Source of the DNA: Candidatus Caldilinea saccharophila
GTDB taxonomy: Bacteria > Chloroflexota > Anaerolineae > Caldilineales > Caldilineaceae
Length of the DNA stretch: 64,000 nt
Direction of reading: 5' to 3'
Assembly: GCA_016710365.1 (NCBI GenBank)
Contig: JADJVW010000005.1
Location: forward strand, 1 to 64,000
In this document: one piece after another, positions 43,564 through 54,435 of the stretch
Layout: each line of letters begins with the position of its first letter
Numbering within the stretch: position 1 is the first letter of the stretch
Notes under the pieces: generated by a model
Told to the model about the DNA's origin: nothing
What the model saw: only the letters and a program-made list of their open reading frames with translations
The model's database searches: none
Translations under genes and position numbers: made by a program

Positions 43564-46500
43564 CCCCAACACCCATCGACCGCCCCCCGCGCATCCAACC
43601 CGAACTACCCTTTGGGGAGATCGACATCCCCAAGCCGCCGGACAAACGCACCGACGGCTGGATGCGCGTGTTGCAGGTGGCGCTGCCCACGATCACCATC
43701 CTGGGCTACATCCTGATGTCGGCCTTTGGCGGGATGGGACGCAACCCGTGGTTCATGATTCCGATGGCGCTCTCGGTGGTGGCGTCGGTGATCTTCTCGC
43801 TCTACACCTACCAGCGCGAGAAGCAGGAGCAGGCGCGGCAGGCGCGCAAGTACACCGCGCGCCTGGTCGAGCTGAACAAGGCGATGCTCGCCAGCCACGA
43901 ACAGCAGCGCCGCTTTTACACACATAACTACCCAGAGGTGACGACTGCCTTTCAACTCGCCGAGACGGCCTATGCGGAAGCCAAAACCCCCACGCACCCG
44001 CTGCGCTCGCAGGCGGCTGTGGGAACGTCGCACCGAGGATGGCGATTTTGGCGTGCTGCGGCTGGGCATGGGCGCGCTGCCTTCGACGGTGGTCTATTCG
44101 GTGCAGGACGCCGACCTCTTCACGGACGACCCACAGTTGCGCGCAGCCATGAAACTGGCCGATGACTCACGCTTTGTGCCCGACATTCCAGTCATCCTTT
44201 CGCTGCGCCCGCCGCCGGAGAAACGTAAGGACGACGAACCGGGTGAGCGTGAAGAAGAGGCGCAGGCAAAAGAGCAGCAGGTCGTGCGCACGCCCCATAC
44301 CCACGCGCTTGCGTTGGCGGGTGACCGGCAAGCCGTCTATGGCTATGCCCGCGCGCTGCTCTCGCACTTTGTCGTGTTCCATTCGCCGCTCGACACGCGC
44401 GTCTATGGTGTGGCGCAGAAGGACGCCGAGTGGCGTTGGGCGACGGCGCTGCCGCACAGCCAGGGCGAGCACAGCGCGCAGTGGTGTTTCCTCAATGCGC
44501 CGCCCGACGCCGAAGACGAAGTGATCAGCGAGGACGAGGAGGAGACGCCCTACACCCGCTTTCTGGAGGGGATTCGTCGCACATTGGCGCAGCGCAAGCT
44601 CCAGTTGGAGGAGCGCGACGACAACAGTCAGGGCGGATTGTCCAGTCAGGCGGCCACGCTGCCTTTTCTGCTGCTGGTCGTCGATCTGATGGACGCCGCG
44701 TATCACGCCGATTCTCCGCTCAAGGAGATCGAGGGAGACTCGGCGCTGTCGATCCTGTTGGAGAATGGCGGACAATTGGGCGCGGCGGTGATCTTTTTGA
44801 CCCCCGACCGCAGCAAGGCGCCCAGCCAATGCACCGCGGTCGTCGAGATCGAACGCACGACGCCGCCTTCCAACCGCAAGAACAACGGGGTGCTGAGCTA
44901 TCGCTATGCTGAAGTGGGCGTCAATACGGTGCGCTATCTGGGCGCCGCTGCCACGGTCGACCGCGTGCAGGAGATGAGCACGCTGTCGCAGCGGCTGGCC
45001 GAATGCAACATCCGCCGCAGCGCCGGCGCCGACATCGCCGCCGCAGTGCCTTTTCTGGAGCTGATGAACTACAAGACGCTCCAGGCGCTGCAGGTGGGCG
45101 TCGTCCCCAAATGGCGTGAAAGCATCACTGCGCCGCGCGCCAACTGGCTGCGCACCAAGATCGGCATGTTGGCCGGCAACAAGCCGCGCACCCTGGTCTT
45201 TTCCGCCAAGCGCGACGGCGTGCATGGCATGGTGGCAGGCTCCACCGGCTCCGGCAAGTCGGAGCTGCTGATCTCGCTGATCATGGGGCTGGCGCTCCAG
45301 TACGACCCGACCGTTGTCAACTTCGTGCTGGTCGATTATAAGGGCGGCAGCGCGTTCGATGCCCTCCGTGACTTGCCGCACTGCGTGGATCTGGTCACGA
45401 ACCTCAACGCCAATGGCGTGACGCGCATGTTCACCGCCATCAACTCCGAGTTGAAACGGCGGCAGGCGCTCAACACCGACACCGACACCAAAGACATCGT
45501 GGAATATCGACAGAAAGGGCTGCACGTCACCTGGCCGGACGGTAGCGAGGGCAGGCCCTATCCGTTCCTTTTTATCGTCATCGATGAATTTGCCGAGATG
45601 ATCGCCGACCGCACCGAGTTTCGCGGCGAACTGGAGAGCATCACGCGCGTCGGGCGCGCAGGGCGTGCATCTGCTGCTGGCCGCGCAGCGCCCCACCGGG
45701 CGTCACCGAGCAGATGCGCTCGAACATCAAGTACCGCCTCTGTCTGCGCGTAGAGACGCCCGCTGAGAGCCGCGAACTGTTGCGCCGGCCAGACGCCGCC
45801 TTCCTGCCTGGCAGTTTGCCGGGGCGCGGTTTTTTGCAGGTCGGCAACGATGAGGTTGAGATGATCCAGATTGCCTACGCCGGCGGCGCCTATCGCGACC
45901 CGGCGCCGGTGCTCTGGCCGGATCGCAAGCAGGATGGGTTGCTCTATTCCTATCGTGAGACGCCGGAACTCTATCGTGTGCTGATCAGGGCCCTCGCCAA
46001 AGTCGCGCGCGAGGAGAGGCGACCCCGCCAGCGCGCGCCCTGGCCAGATTTTCTGCCGGAAACGCTTGCGCTGACCCAAGTCCTGGCCTCCGATGACGAC
46101 AAGATTCCCGCCATTACTTCGTGGCATTACCTGGGCAATGTCGAGCAGATTTTGGGCGGACAGCCGGCAGAGCACACGCTGTCGCTCAATCCCGCGCTCA
46201 ACAAATGGCTGAACGGTGAGGAAGGCTGGAGTGAGACGCCGGGTTGGGCGCAGGTTGCGCTGCGCCCGGTGGTGGGGCTGGTCGACGATCCCTTTGCCGC
46301 CCGCCAGATCCCGCTGGTGATCGACCTGGCGCAGGGCCACGCCGTGCTGATCGGCGGCTCTGGGTGGGGCAAGACGCTCTTTATACGCACGCTGTCAGTC
46401 AGCCTGGCCGCCAACCATTCACCCGACCGCCTCCATCTCTATCTGCTCGACCTGGGCGGACGCAATCTCAATGCGTTGGAAGCCTTGCCGCACGTCGGTT

Positions 46501-49500
46501 CGGTGATTTCGACCGACGACGAGGGGTACGAGGAGCGCGTCGCCCAGCTTTTCCGCGACATCGGTGCGATTGTCGCACGACGCAAGGATAAACTGGCGGC
46601 CGCCAACGTCACCTCGCTGTACGAGTACAATGGCCTTCACCCGGACGACGCACAGCCGGCGCTGGTGATCGTCATCGACAACTTTGTCGAGTTCCGCGAA
46701 ACCTTCGACAGCGGCAACGACGAGATTGACGATGTCTTCGATCAATTTGTAGATCTGGCGCGACGCGCACGCGCCCACGGCGTACATTTCGTCGTGACCG
46801 CGCACACCTCCGCGGCGATCCCGCAGCAGGTCTTCAACCTTTTCAGCGAACGGCTGGTGCTGCGGCTGAACGATCCGAGCGAATATCGCGCCATTGTGCC
46901 CGGCGCACCGGAACCGCTGCCTGAGATCGCCGGACGCGGTTATGTCAGAATCGGCGCGCAGGCGCTCACCTTCCAGGTCGCGCGCCCTTTCGATCTGGAA
47001 CAGACGGGCATGACCGAAGCCGAAGAGTTGGCGATCGTCGGCCGTCAGATGCAGGCGTTCATGCAAAGCACCGGGCGACGCTTTGCACTGCCGATCCGCA
47101 TCGACCCGTTACCCACGTCGTTACTTTTCAAACGGCTGCTGACACGGTTGTGGGCGCTTGAAGAGAACAAGCCGTTCCTGGCTCAGGTGCGGCGCCACAC
47201 CGCGCAGCGTTGGCAGGCGAGTCTGGCGCCGGACGAAGCCGACTGGCCCGCCGTACCGCTGGGCGTGGTCTCCGGCAACCGCCCGCGCACACTCTATTTG
47301 GAAGCCAAGCGCGATGGCGTGCACGGGCTGTTGGCGGGTGGCACCGGCTCCGGCAAATCCGAGCTGCTGATGACGCTGATCGTCAGTTTTGCGCTGCATT
47401 ACGATCCAAGCGTTCTCAACTTTGTTCTGGTCGATTTCAAGGGCGGCGGCGCGTTTCTGCCCTTTGAAAAGTTGCCCCATGTGGTCGATGTCGTGACGAA
47501 TCTGCACAAGTCCGGCGTGCAACGCATGTTTACGGCCATCAACGCCGAGTTGCAGCGACGACAGGAACTCAACACACGCACGCGCACCAAGGACATCGTC
47601 GAATATCGCACACAGGGCTTTCATCTGCACGGCCCGGACGGCGCGCCGGGCATCCCCTATCCGCATCTGTTCGTAATCATCGACGAGTATGCCGAGATGA
47701 TCGCGGGCAACCCTGAGTTCAAGGACGCGCTTGATTCGATCACGCGGACAGGGCGCGCGCAGGGCGTGCATCTGTTGCTGGCCGCGCAACGGCCGCTGGG
47801 CGTCACCGACCAGATGCGCGCCAACATTAAGTATCGAATCTGCCTGCGCGTGGAGGAAGTCGACACCAGCCGCGAAATGCTGCGGCGTCCCGATGCCGCG
47901 TTCTTGCCCAACGGCATGCCTGGACGCGGCTATTTGCAGATCGGCAACGATGCCATCGAATTGATGCAGGTCGCCTACACGGGCGAGGATTATACGGACC
48001 TGCCCGATGACGCGATTCGCGAAGGCGCGCGCCAGCCTAAATTCTACGATGTCATCGTCGATCTGGCGCAGGATCTGCTGGTGAGTGAGCGCCCACGCCG
48101 GCCATGGCCGCCGCCGCTGCCCGCCAGTTGGCGCCTCGTCGATCCGCTGAGCGTTGCCTATTGGGGAGCAGCGGCGGCGCGCCAGGTGACGCTGGGGCAG
48201 CGGCCGCTCAGCTCGCTCAATCCTTACGTACAGGATTGGCTGGATGGCCGCGGCGCGTGGCCTGGCATAGATTGGGGCGCCCAGGCCCTGCGTGGCGTGA
48301 TTGGTCTGGTTGATGACCCGCAGCGCGCCCGCCAACTGCCGCTGGTCATCGACTTTGCGCGCGGCCATGCGGTGATCTTCGGCGCGTCGGGTTACGGCAA
48401 GACGACCCTGCTGCGCACGCTGGTGGCCAGCCTGGCCGCCACGCACACGCCGGCCGAGTTTCAAGCGCACATCCTCGACCTGGGCGGTCGCTCGCTTGAT
48501 GTGCTGAAGGATCTGCCACACGTCGGATCGCTCATTATTCCTGACGAGCGCGGCTACGAGGAGCGCGTCGATCAACTGCTGCGCGAGCTCGATAATGTGC
48601 TGGAAGAGCGCAAGCGACGCTTTGGCAGCGCCGGCGTCTCCTCGCTCTTCGAATATAACCTGCGCACGCCGGCCGATCAATTGCCGGCGATTCTGGTTGC
48701 CGTCGATAGCTTCAGCGTGTTCATCGAAACCTTTGGCGGCAAAGGCGGCGTGGACGACAGTGACTCGCTGCTCAACAAGTTTGTTGCGCTGACGCGGCAG
48801 GCAAAGGCGTATGGGATCCATTGCGTCATTACAATCAACCGGCTGGGCGCGCTGCCGACGCCGATCTACAGCCTCTTCACCGAACGCTTGACGCTGCGCC
48901 TGGCTGAAGTCGACGACTACCGGGCGATTGTAGGTGGGTCCATCCCAAGTTTTGAAGAGACGCCGGGGCGAGGCTATGTCAAAGTCGGTCGCGACCCGCT
49001 GGAATTTCAGGTTGCCCTGATCATTGGCCGAGCAGACGACGAGACCGCGCCTTTGAACGAAGCGGACACGATCCGGGCGATGGCACGCGCCATGCACGCG
49101 CAGGGGCTGGCGCGCTGGCAAAAACAGCTTCCTTTCCGCATTGAGGCACTGCCCAAACTTTCGGACTACCGGCAAGTACTGAGCGGGCTTGTAGAGATGC
49201 CGGATGACGCCACGTTCGTCGGCAGGCTATACGAAGGGATGCGGGAGCGCTGGCAACAGACAAGCGAAGCCGAGTCCGCCGACTGGCTGCAATTCGTGCT
49301 CGGCATCACCGCCGGCAACCGCCCGCGCACGCTGCATCTTGAAGCAAAGCGCGACGGCGTCCACGGCTTGATTGCGGGCGGCACTGGTTCGGGCAAATCC
49401 GAACTGCTGATGACGATGATCGTAGGAATGGTCGTCAATTACGATCCGTCGATTTTGAACCTGGTGCTGGTGGACTACAAAGGCGGCGGTGCGTTCAAGC

Positions 49501-52412
49501 CCTTTGAAACACTGCCGCACGTCGTCGATATCGTGACCAACCTCAACAAGGCGGCCGTCCACCGCATGTTCACCGCCATCGGCGCCGAGATGCGCCGTCG
49601 TCAGCAACTCAACGCCGAAACGGGCACGAAAGACATCATCGACTATCGCACGCGCGGGCTGCACCTCACTCGCGCACCGTTTCCGCACCTTTTCATCGTC
49701 ATCGACGAATATGCCGAGATGATCGACGACAACCCCGAATACAAGGCCGAACTGGAGAGCATCACGCGCGTTGGACGCTCGATCGGCGTCAACCTGATCC
49801 TGGCGTCACAGCGTCCCAAAGGCGTCACCGACCAGATGCGCGCCAACATCAAGCTGCGCATCTGCCTGCGCGTTGAGGAGATGGACACCAGCCGCGAACT
49901 GCTCCGCCGCCCCGACGCCGCGCTCCTGCCCAGTGGCATGCCGGGGCGCGGCTATTTGCAGATCGGCAACGAGAACCCCGAGCTGATCCAGGTTTCCTAC
50001 ACCGGCGACCCACAGCCAGACGACCGACCTGCGGCTGTCGTCTGGCCCGCGCGCACCGCCATGCTGCCGGCTGCCATCGACGAAGCGCCGAAATTCTACG
50101 ATATGGTGGTGCAGCTTGCTCGCGCACTGCATCGCAACCGGATGGCGCCGAAGCCGTGGCCCGGTTTCTTGCCCGACAATTTCAGCCTGGAAAGCACGCT
50201 GTTTGACGCCAAAAGCAACCAGCCGCGCATCTTGATGGAGCAGGTCGCGCACTGGGCGAACGACGAAACCACGGATCTGTGGCCGGGCGTCGATTGGGGG
50301 CAAGGCGCGCAGCGCGCCACCGTCGGGCTGGTCGATGACCCCGCGGAAGCTGTGCAGACGCCCCTGACTTTCGACCTCAGCCGCTATCATCTGGCCGTTT
50401 TTGGCGATGCTTCCTCCGGCAAGACCAACCTGCTGCGCACGCTGCTCCTGTCGTTGGCGGCCACGCACGCGCCCGACGAACTGCACCTCTACGTGGTCGA
50501 TCTGGGCGGTCGCAACTATCGTGCTATGCAGGCGCTGCCTCACGTGGGGACGGTCATTTACGCCGACGAAGAAGCGTATGACGAACGTTTTAGCCGCCTG
50601 CTCGACATGCTTGACCGCACGATTGCCGAGCGTCAGATGCGGCTGGCGGAGGCGGGCGTCGGGTCGTTGTATGAGTACAACGCGCTCCCCGAAACCACCG
50701 CGCGGCTGCCGGCGATCGTGGTGGCGATCGACAACTTCTCCGAGTTGTGGGACAGCCAGCAGCTCATGGTTGAAAACACACTGGCGCCGCTGATTCGTCG
50801 TGCGCTGGCCGCGGGCATCACCTTTGTCGTGACGAGCAGCGGCGGCAGCATGGCCAGCAAAGTGAGCACTCTTTTTGGCGAGCGCATCACCCTGCGCCAG
50901 TCCAACCCCGACCGCTATCTCGATCTCGTCGGCCGCGGCGCCATCGACTTCGGCGCGCTGCCAGGACGCGGCTATGTGCGTCGCGGGCAGCGACCGCTGA
51001 TGTTCCACGCGGCGCGGCCGATTGGTCTGCTCGATGCCGCGCAGCCGTTTGATGCTTTTGCCGAGAGCGCCGAAATTCAGCGCGTTGCTGCCAGCATGAA
51101 CGCATTCGTGCAGCGCAATGAGGCACAGCGTACTGCTTCGCCACACGGTGCAGACAGTGCACCCGATGCGCACGTCAGGCCCGACCCAATTCACATCTTG
51201 CCGGAAACTATCTCGTTGCAAGCTATGCTGGACGAGGCGAGTGTGACAAGCGGTGGTGGGCTGGAAAGCGTGTTGGGTGAGGACGCAACCTTGCAGCCGG
51301 CGCTTGCCAACCTCAGCCGGTTGGGGCCACACTTTACCATCGTGGGACCGCCCTTCTCCGGCAAGACAACGGTGCTTTACAACTGGATCTTCTCACTGGC
51401 GCTGCGCTATCCACCGCAACAGGCGCCGATGATCCTGATCGACACGCAGCGCCGCCTGTTTGACTACGGTGGTCGCCACAAGCTGCTCGAACTCCCGCAC
51501 GTGCTCGCCATCATTGAGGAGGTGGACGAGCTGGTCGCGCTGTTGCCCAAACTGCGCAACGAATGCGCTGCCTTGGCGGATGCCCAGGCGCGCGAATTAT
51601 TCATTTTTATCGACAATTTCGACGATTTCAGCGATGAGTTGATCACCAGGCGTCCACTCAATGAGGAACTCGCCCAAATGGCGCGGCGCTTCGGGCGAGA
51701 TGGCCTGCACTTTGTGATCGCCGGCTCGACCGAACTGACCAGCGCCAGTGCGGAGCTGCGTCGCCGCGTACAGTCATCCAACTATGGGTTGGGTCTGCGC
51801 ATCAGCCAAACCCTCGATGCCTTGCGCGTCAACAAACGACCGGCCGGCATTCAGGATCAGGAGCTTCCTATTGGCCGCGGCTATCTTGTTAAATCGGGGG
51901 CAGCGACGCTGATCCAGGTGGCGACGCCCTACACCGACCCGCGCGCGGAGACGGCGGCAGAAACGACCGCAGAAGCGGATGAACTCCTGACAACGGCGCA
52001 GGCGCTCGACGGGTGGGTGGAGCGCGTCCTCGCGCAGCATCCGGAAGCGCGTGCACAATGGGGACGGCCAGCCGCAGACAGCGCGCCAGCCGCCAATGGC
52101 GCCGCGCCGGACAACCAATTCGATGCGCGCACGGCGCGGCTCACTGACCTGCTGCGGCGCATTGCCCACAAGCGCAAGCTGGATGAGCCGGCCGCGCTGC
52201 TTGACCAACCACACAACGATATTCTGTTGACATTCATCACCAGCGCCTTGCATGAAGAATGGGCGCGGCTGGGGCTTGCGCCCGTGCTGGGCGATGCCCC
52301 GAGCGCAGACGATATTCTTAACAGCGCAGAAGGGTTATTTCCTGAGATTATCATCCAGCCTGAGGCAGAAACCAATGGCGCCGGAGCAACGGAGGGAGAC
52401 GCACCATCATGA
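43560..52412 (+). CDS. eccC: Giant EccC/EssC-like type VII secretion ATPase with seven P-loop domains, frameshifted
   Basis: ATG 43560 overlaps the previous stop (ATGA). Frames change near 44010 and twice at 45660-45710. Corrected length is about 2,950 aa, roughly twice usual EssC or fused EccC. Two membrane helices (VALPTITILGYILMSAFGG; WFMIPMALSVVASVIFSLY) lie near residues 45-85, and no N-terminal FHA is present. Seven FtsK/SpoIIIE-type ATPase domains follow, with P-loops near residues 560 (GSTGSGKSE), 932 (GGSGWGKT), 1260 (GGTGSGKSE), 1608 (GASGYGKT), 1940 (GGTGSGKSE), 2282 (GDASSGKT) and 2596 (GPPFSGKT). The three GTGSGKSE domains have Walker B ending DE (VIDEFAEM, IIDEYAEM, VIDEYAEM). 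The other four end DN or DS and are probably ATP-binding but inactive. This is D1-D2 three times plus D3. It drives export of WXG100 substrates. Confidence 0.9.
45100..51030 (+). repeat. Three tandem copies of a D1-D2 ATPase module (about 2.05 kb each)
   Basis: Equivalent P-loops recur at 45238, 47337 and 49377 (D1) and at 46353, 48381 and 50403 (D2). Flanking words also repeat, such as RPRTL.LEAKRDGVHGL before D1 and the VGLVDDP segment before D2. The copies are diverged at DNA level, so the triplication is old. Confidence 0.85.
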
Positions 52413-53140
52413 GTGCAGGAAAAGACCGTCTCGAACTCAAACTGGATGTATTGGAAATGCCAGCACAGCGCGCATCAGCGCTGGTTATGCTCTCGCCCCA
52501 GGAACTGATCGCGGCCACGCTGCAGGAGTTTGGCGAAGTCGAACGCCTTGGCATCGACCCGGCGGATTATGAACTGCTCGATGTAAAAACCGGCGGCGCG
52601 TTGGACGAGAAGCCGCTGGGCGAGTTATTCGACAAGGACGCCAAAGACGTTCATCTGAAATTGGTGGAGAAGAGACCCGCCACGCCGCACGGCGCGCAGC
52701 CAGCAACGGAGGCAGTCTATCTGCGCGAACTCGGCACAGGCCGTGTCTTCCGGCTGCACTGGCTGCCGGCCATCATCGGGCGCCCCGACCGCAATCTGCC
52801 GGACAACCAACTGCTGGCGGTCAACCTCGAAGCGCTGGCCGCGGGGCTGCGCGTGTCGCGCCGCCATGTCAAAGTGATCGAGCAAAATGGCCAATACTTC
52901 GTGCAGCGCATGTCAGGCAACCCGACCCTCCTGCGACGCGCCAGTGGGGAGTCGGTCAACCTACTCGACAATAGCCGCGTATCCATTGCCGCGGGCGATG
53001 TGATCGTGTTGGAGCGCAGCCAGATCGCGCTGAAGTTTCTGGTAGAGAGTAATGTGCAGCCCGCGCCTGCAGCACCTCAAGCGGACGCGCACGACAACCG
53101 CGCCGCAACCGCTATCGACGAAAATCCTGATCAGGAATAA
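52409..53140 (+). CDS. Ubiquitin-like (YukD/EsaB-like) - FHA fusion protein
   Basis: A 243-aa protein starting inside the eccC stop (ATGA). Residues about 7-88 fit a beta-grasp ubiquitin-like domain (LELKLDVLEMPAQRASALVM, then a helix LIAATLQEFGE, then YELLDVKTGGALDEKPLGEL and VHLKLVEK), as in YukD/EsaB and the EccD N-terminus. Residues about 105-220 are an FHA-like domain (AIIGRPDR, LRVSRRHVKVI, GNPTLLRRASG) with Arg, Ser and His of the phosphothreonine site, although the usual GT turn reads NPTLL. A soluble protein that could link kinase signalling to the secretion ATPase. The ubiquitin-like call is by pattern and position. Confidence 0.68.
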   Translation: MSAGKDRLELKLDVLEMPAQRASALVMLSPQELIAATLQEFGEVERLGIDPADYELLDVKTGGALDEKPLGELFDKDAKDVHLKLVEKRPATPHGAQPATEAVYLRELGTGRVFRLHWLPAIIGRPDRNLPDNQLLAVNLEALAAGLRVSRRHVKVIEQNGQYFVQRMSGNPTLLRRASGESVNLLDNSRVSIAAGDVIVLERSQIALKFLVESNVQPAPAAPQADAHDNRAATAIDENPDQE

Positions 53141-53155
53141 GGCAGAGGAGGGAGC

Positions 53156-53944
53156 ATGGTAAACGAAATTCGCGCCGACTATGCCGCGTTGGCCCAAATT
53201 GCCGCCCGCTTCAACAGTCGCGCCCAGGCCACCACTGAATTACTGGCGGGTGTGCAAGGGGCTTACGCGCCGCTCGAACAGGGCAGTTGGATCGGTGAAG
53301 GCGCCGAAGCGTTCTTCGCCGAAATGAAGGCAGATGTCATCCCAGCCATCAACCGTCTGATCGCCGCGCTGACGATGGCAGGTGAGATCACCGGGGCGGC
53401 CGCCGAGACGATGCAGGAAGCGGATCAGGCCGCAGCCGCGCCTTTTAAAGACGAAGCCCAGGCGTCCGGGGGAGGCGGTTCTGGCGGTGGTTCGGGTGGA
53501 GGCAGCGGAACCGGCGGCGAGCCACCTTCGGCAATGGACGCGACGGAGAGCGGGGATGGCAGCAGCAGTGGTCTCGGCGGCGGACTAGGTGGCGGCCTTG
53601 GCGGTGGAGGACTTGGCGGTGGTTTCGGGAGCAGCTTTGACAATCCTTTTGGCGGCGGTTTCAGCGGCGGTTTCAGCGACGGTGACTACGGATTTGGCGC
53701 GCCTGGCGCTGACGCCGGGCACAACGCCGCGACTGCCCCCTCACGCTTCCGCTATCAAGGGCCACCGGGAGGCGCCGGGGACGCGCAGAGCGGTTTCAGC
53801 CGGCCGGGCGGTGGCGCCAGCGCAGCAGCGGTCGCGACAGGTGCCGCGCAGAGTGGCTTTGGCGCTTTGGCCAGCCTGCTGGCAACCAGCCCATTTCTGG
53901 CGGCAATGCTGGGTAAATTTGGTAAGCAACGCAGCGAGGAGTAA
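53156..53944 (+). CDS. WXG100 protein with Gly-rich C-terminal extension
   Basis: A 262-aa protein. Residues 1-100 are a WXG100 domain close to protein 1 of the first cluster (MVNEIRADYAALAQIAARFN; QGSWIGEGAEAFFAEM). Residues about 103-195 are Gly/Ser-rich with repeated GGGLGGG and FGGGFSGG. The tail has a hydrophobic segment (GFGALASLLATSPFLAAML) followed by KFGKQRSEE. GAGGAGG lies just before the ATG. This layout, a WXG100 head with a low-complexity body, is seen in PPE-like substrates. It may be a structural or surface-exposed secreted protein (inference). Confidence 0.82.
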   Translation: MVNEIRADYAALAQIAARFNSRAQATTELLAGVQGAYAPLEQGSWIGEGAEAFFAEMKADVIPAINRLIAALTMAGEITGAAAETMQEADQAAAAPFKDEAQASGGGGSGGGSGGGSGTGGEPPSAMDATESGDGSSSGLGGGLGGGLGGGGLGGGFGSSFDNPFGGGFSGGFSDGDYGFGAPGADAGHNAATAPSRFRYQGPPGGAGDAQSGFSRPGGGASAAAVATGAAQSGFGALASLLATSPFLAAMLGKFGKQRSEE

Positions 53945-53947
53945 ACG

Positions 53948-54432
53948 ATGCCCACGCAATCTGCGCGTTTTCGAGTCACCCTCTCGCACGCTGAACTGGT
54001 CTATTTGCTAAAACTTTTCGGCGCTGAACCTGGCGTTGGCATCGACCGCGACCCGTTTGAAGCGCTCTCGCCGGAGCAGATCGCCACGGCGTATGACACT
54101 GCCGAGACTGCGTTGCGCGCGCGCAATCTGCTGCGCTTTGATGCAGACCAACAACCGTTGCTGGCGGATGATTTGTTATGTATTTTGGATGGTTATGTAG
54201 ATCCAATGCAGTTGGTTACTGCTTATCGCTATGCGAATAACGATAGGTTGCCACTGGCTCTTTTCGGGTACCGGCGCAACGGTGGCGATGTTATCCACAC
54301 GAGACCAGGTGACTTGCTGCACGAGTTCACATTGGTTCATGGCATAGAAGCGCTCGTTGAGGCATTGACAGAATTTTGCGGCCCTGCAGTAAAGCAACGC
54401 TCCTCTCGCTATTCAACGAAATGGCTTGCTAG
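53948..54432 (+). CDS. Second EspG-like protein, frameshift near the C-terminus
   Basis: Starts 3 bases after the preceding stop with GAGGAG upstream. Residues 8-85 (VTLSHAELVYLLKLFGAEP, LSPEQIATAYDTAETALRAR, LRFDADQQPLLADDLLCIL) align by eye with the N-terminus of the protein at 42727. It is shorter, about 160 aa. As written the frame runs on to 54475 with unlikely sequence; shifting frame near 54390 gives LLSLFNEMAC and a TAG at 54430-54432, three bases before the next ATG, which is the more natural end. The second half of the gene is more AT-rich. Function as a substrate chaperone is inferred. Confidence 0.55.
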
Positions 54433-54435
54433 ATC

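Noticed and set aside
47121..49175. 684-aa open frame antisense to the ATPase gene
   Set aside because: Arg/Gln/Ala-rich shadow of GC-rich codons; the opposite strand carries clear Walker motifs.
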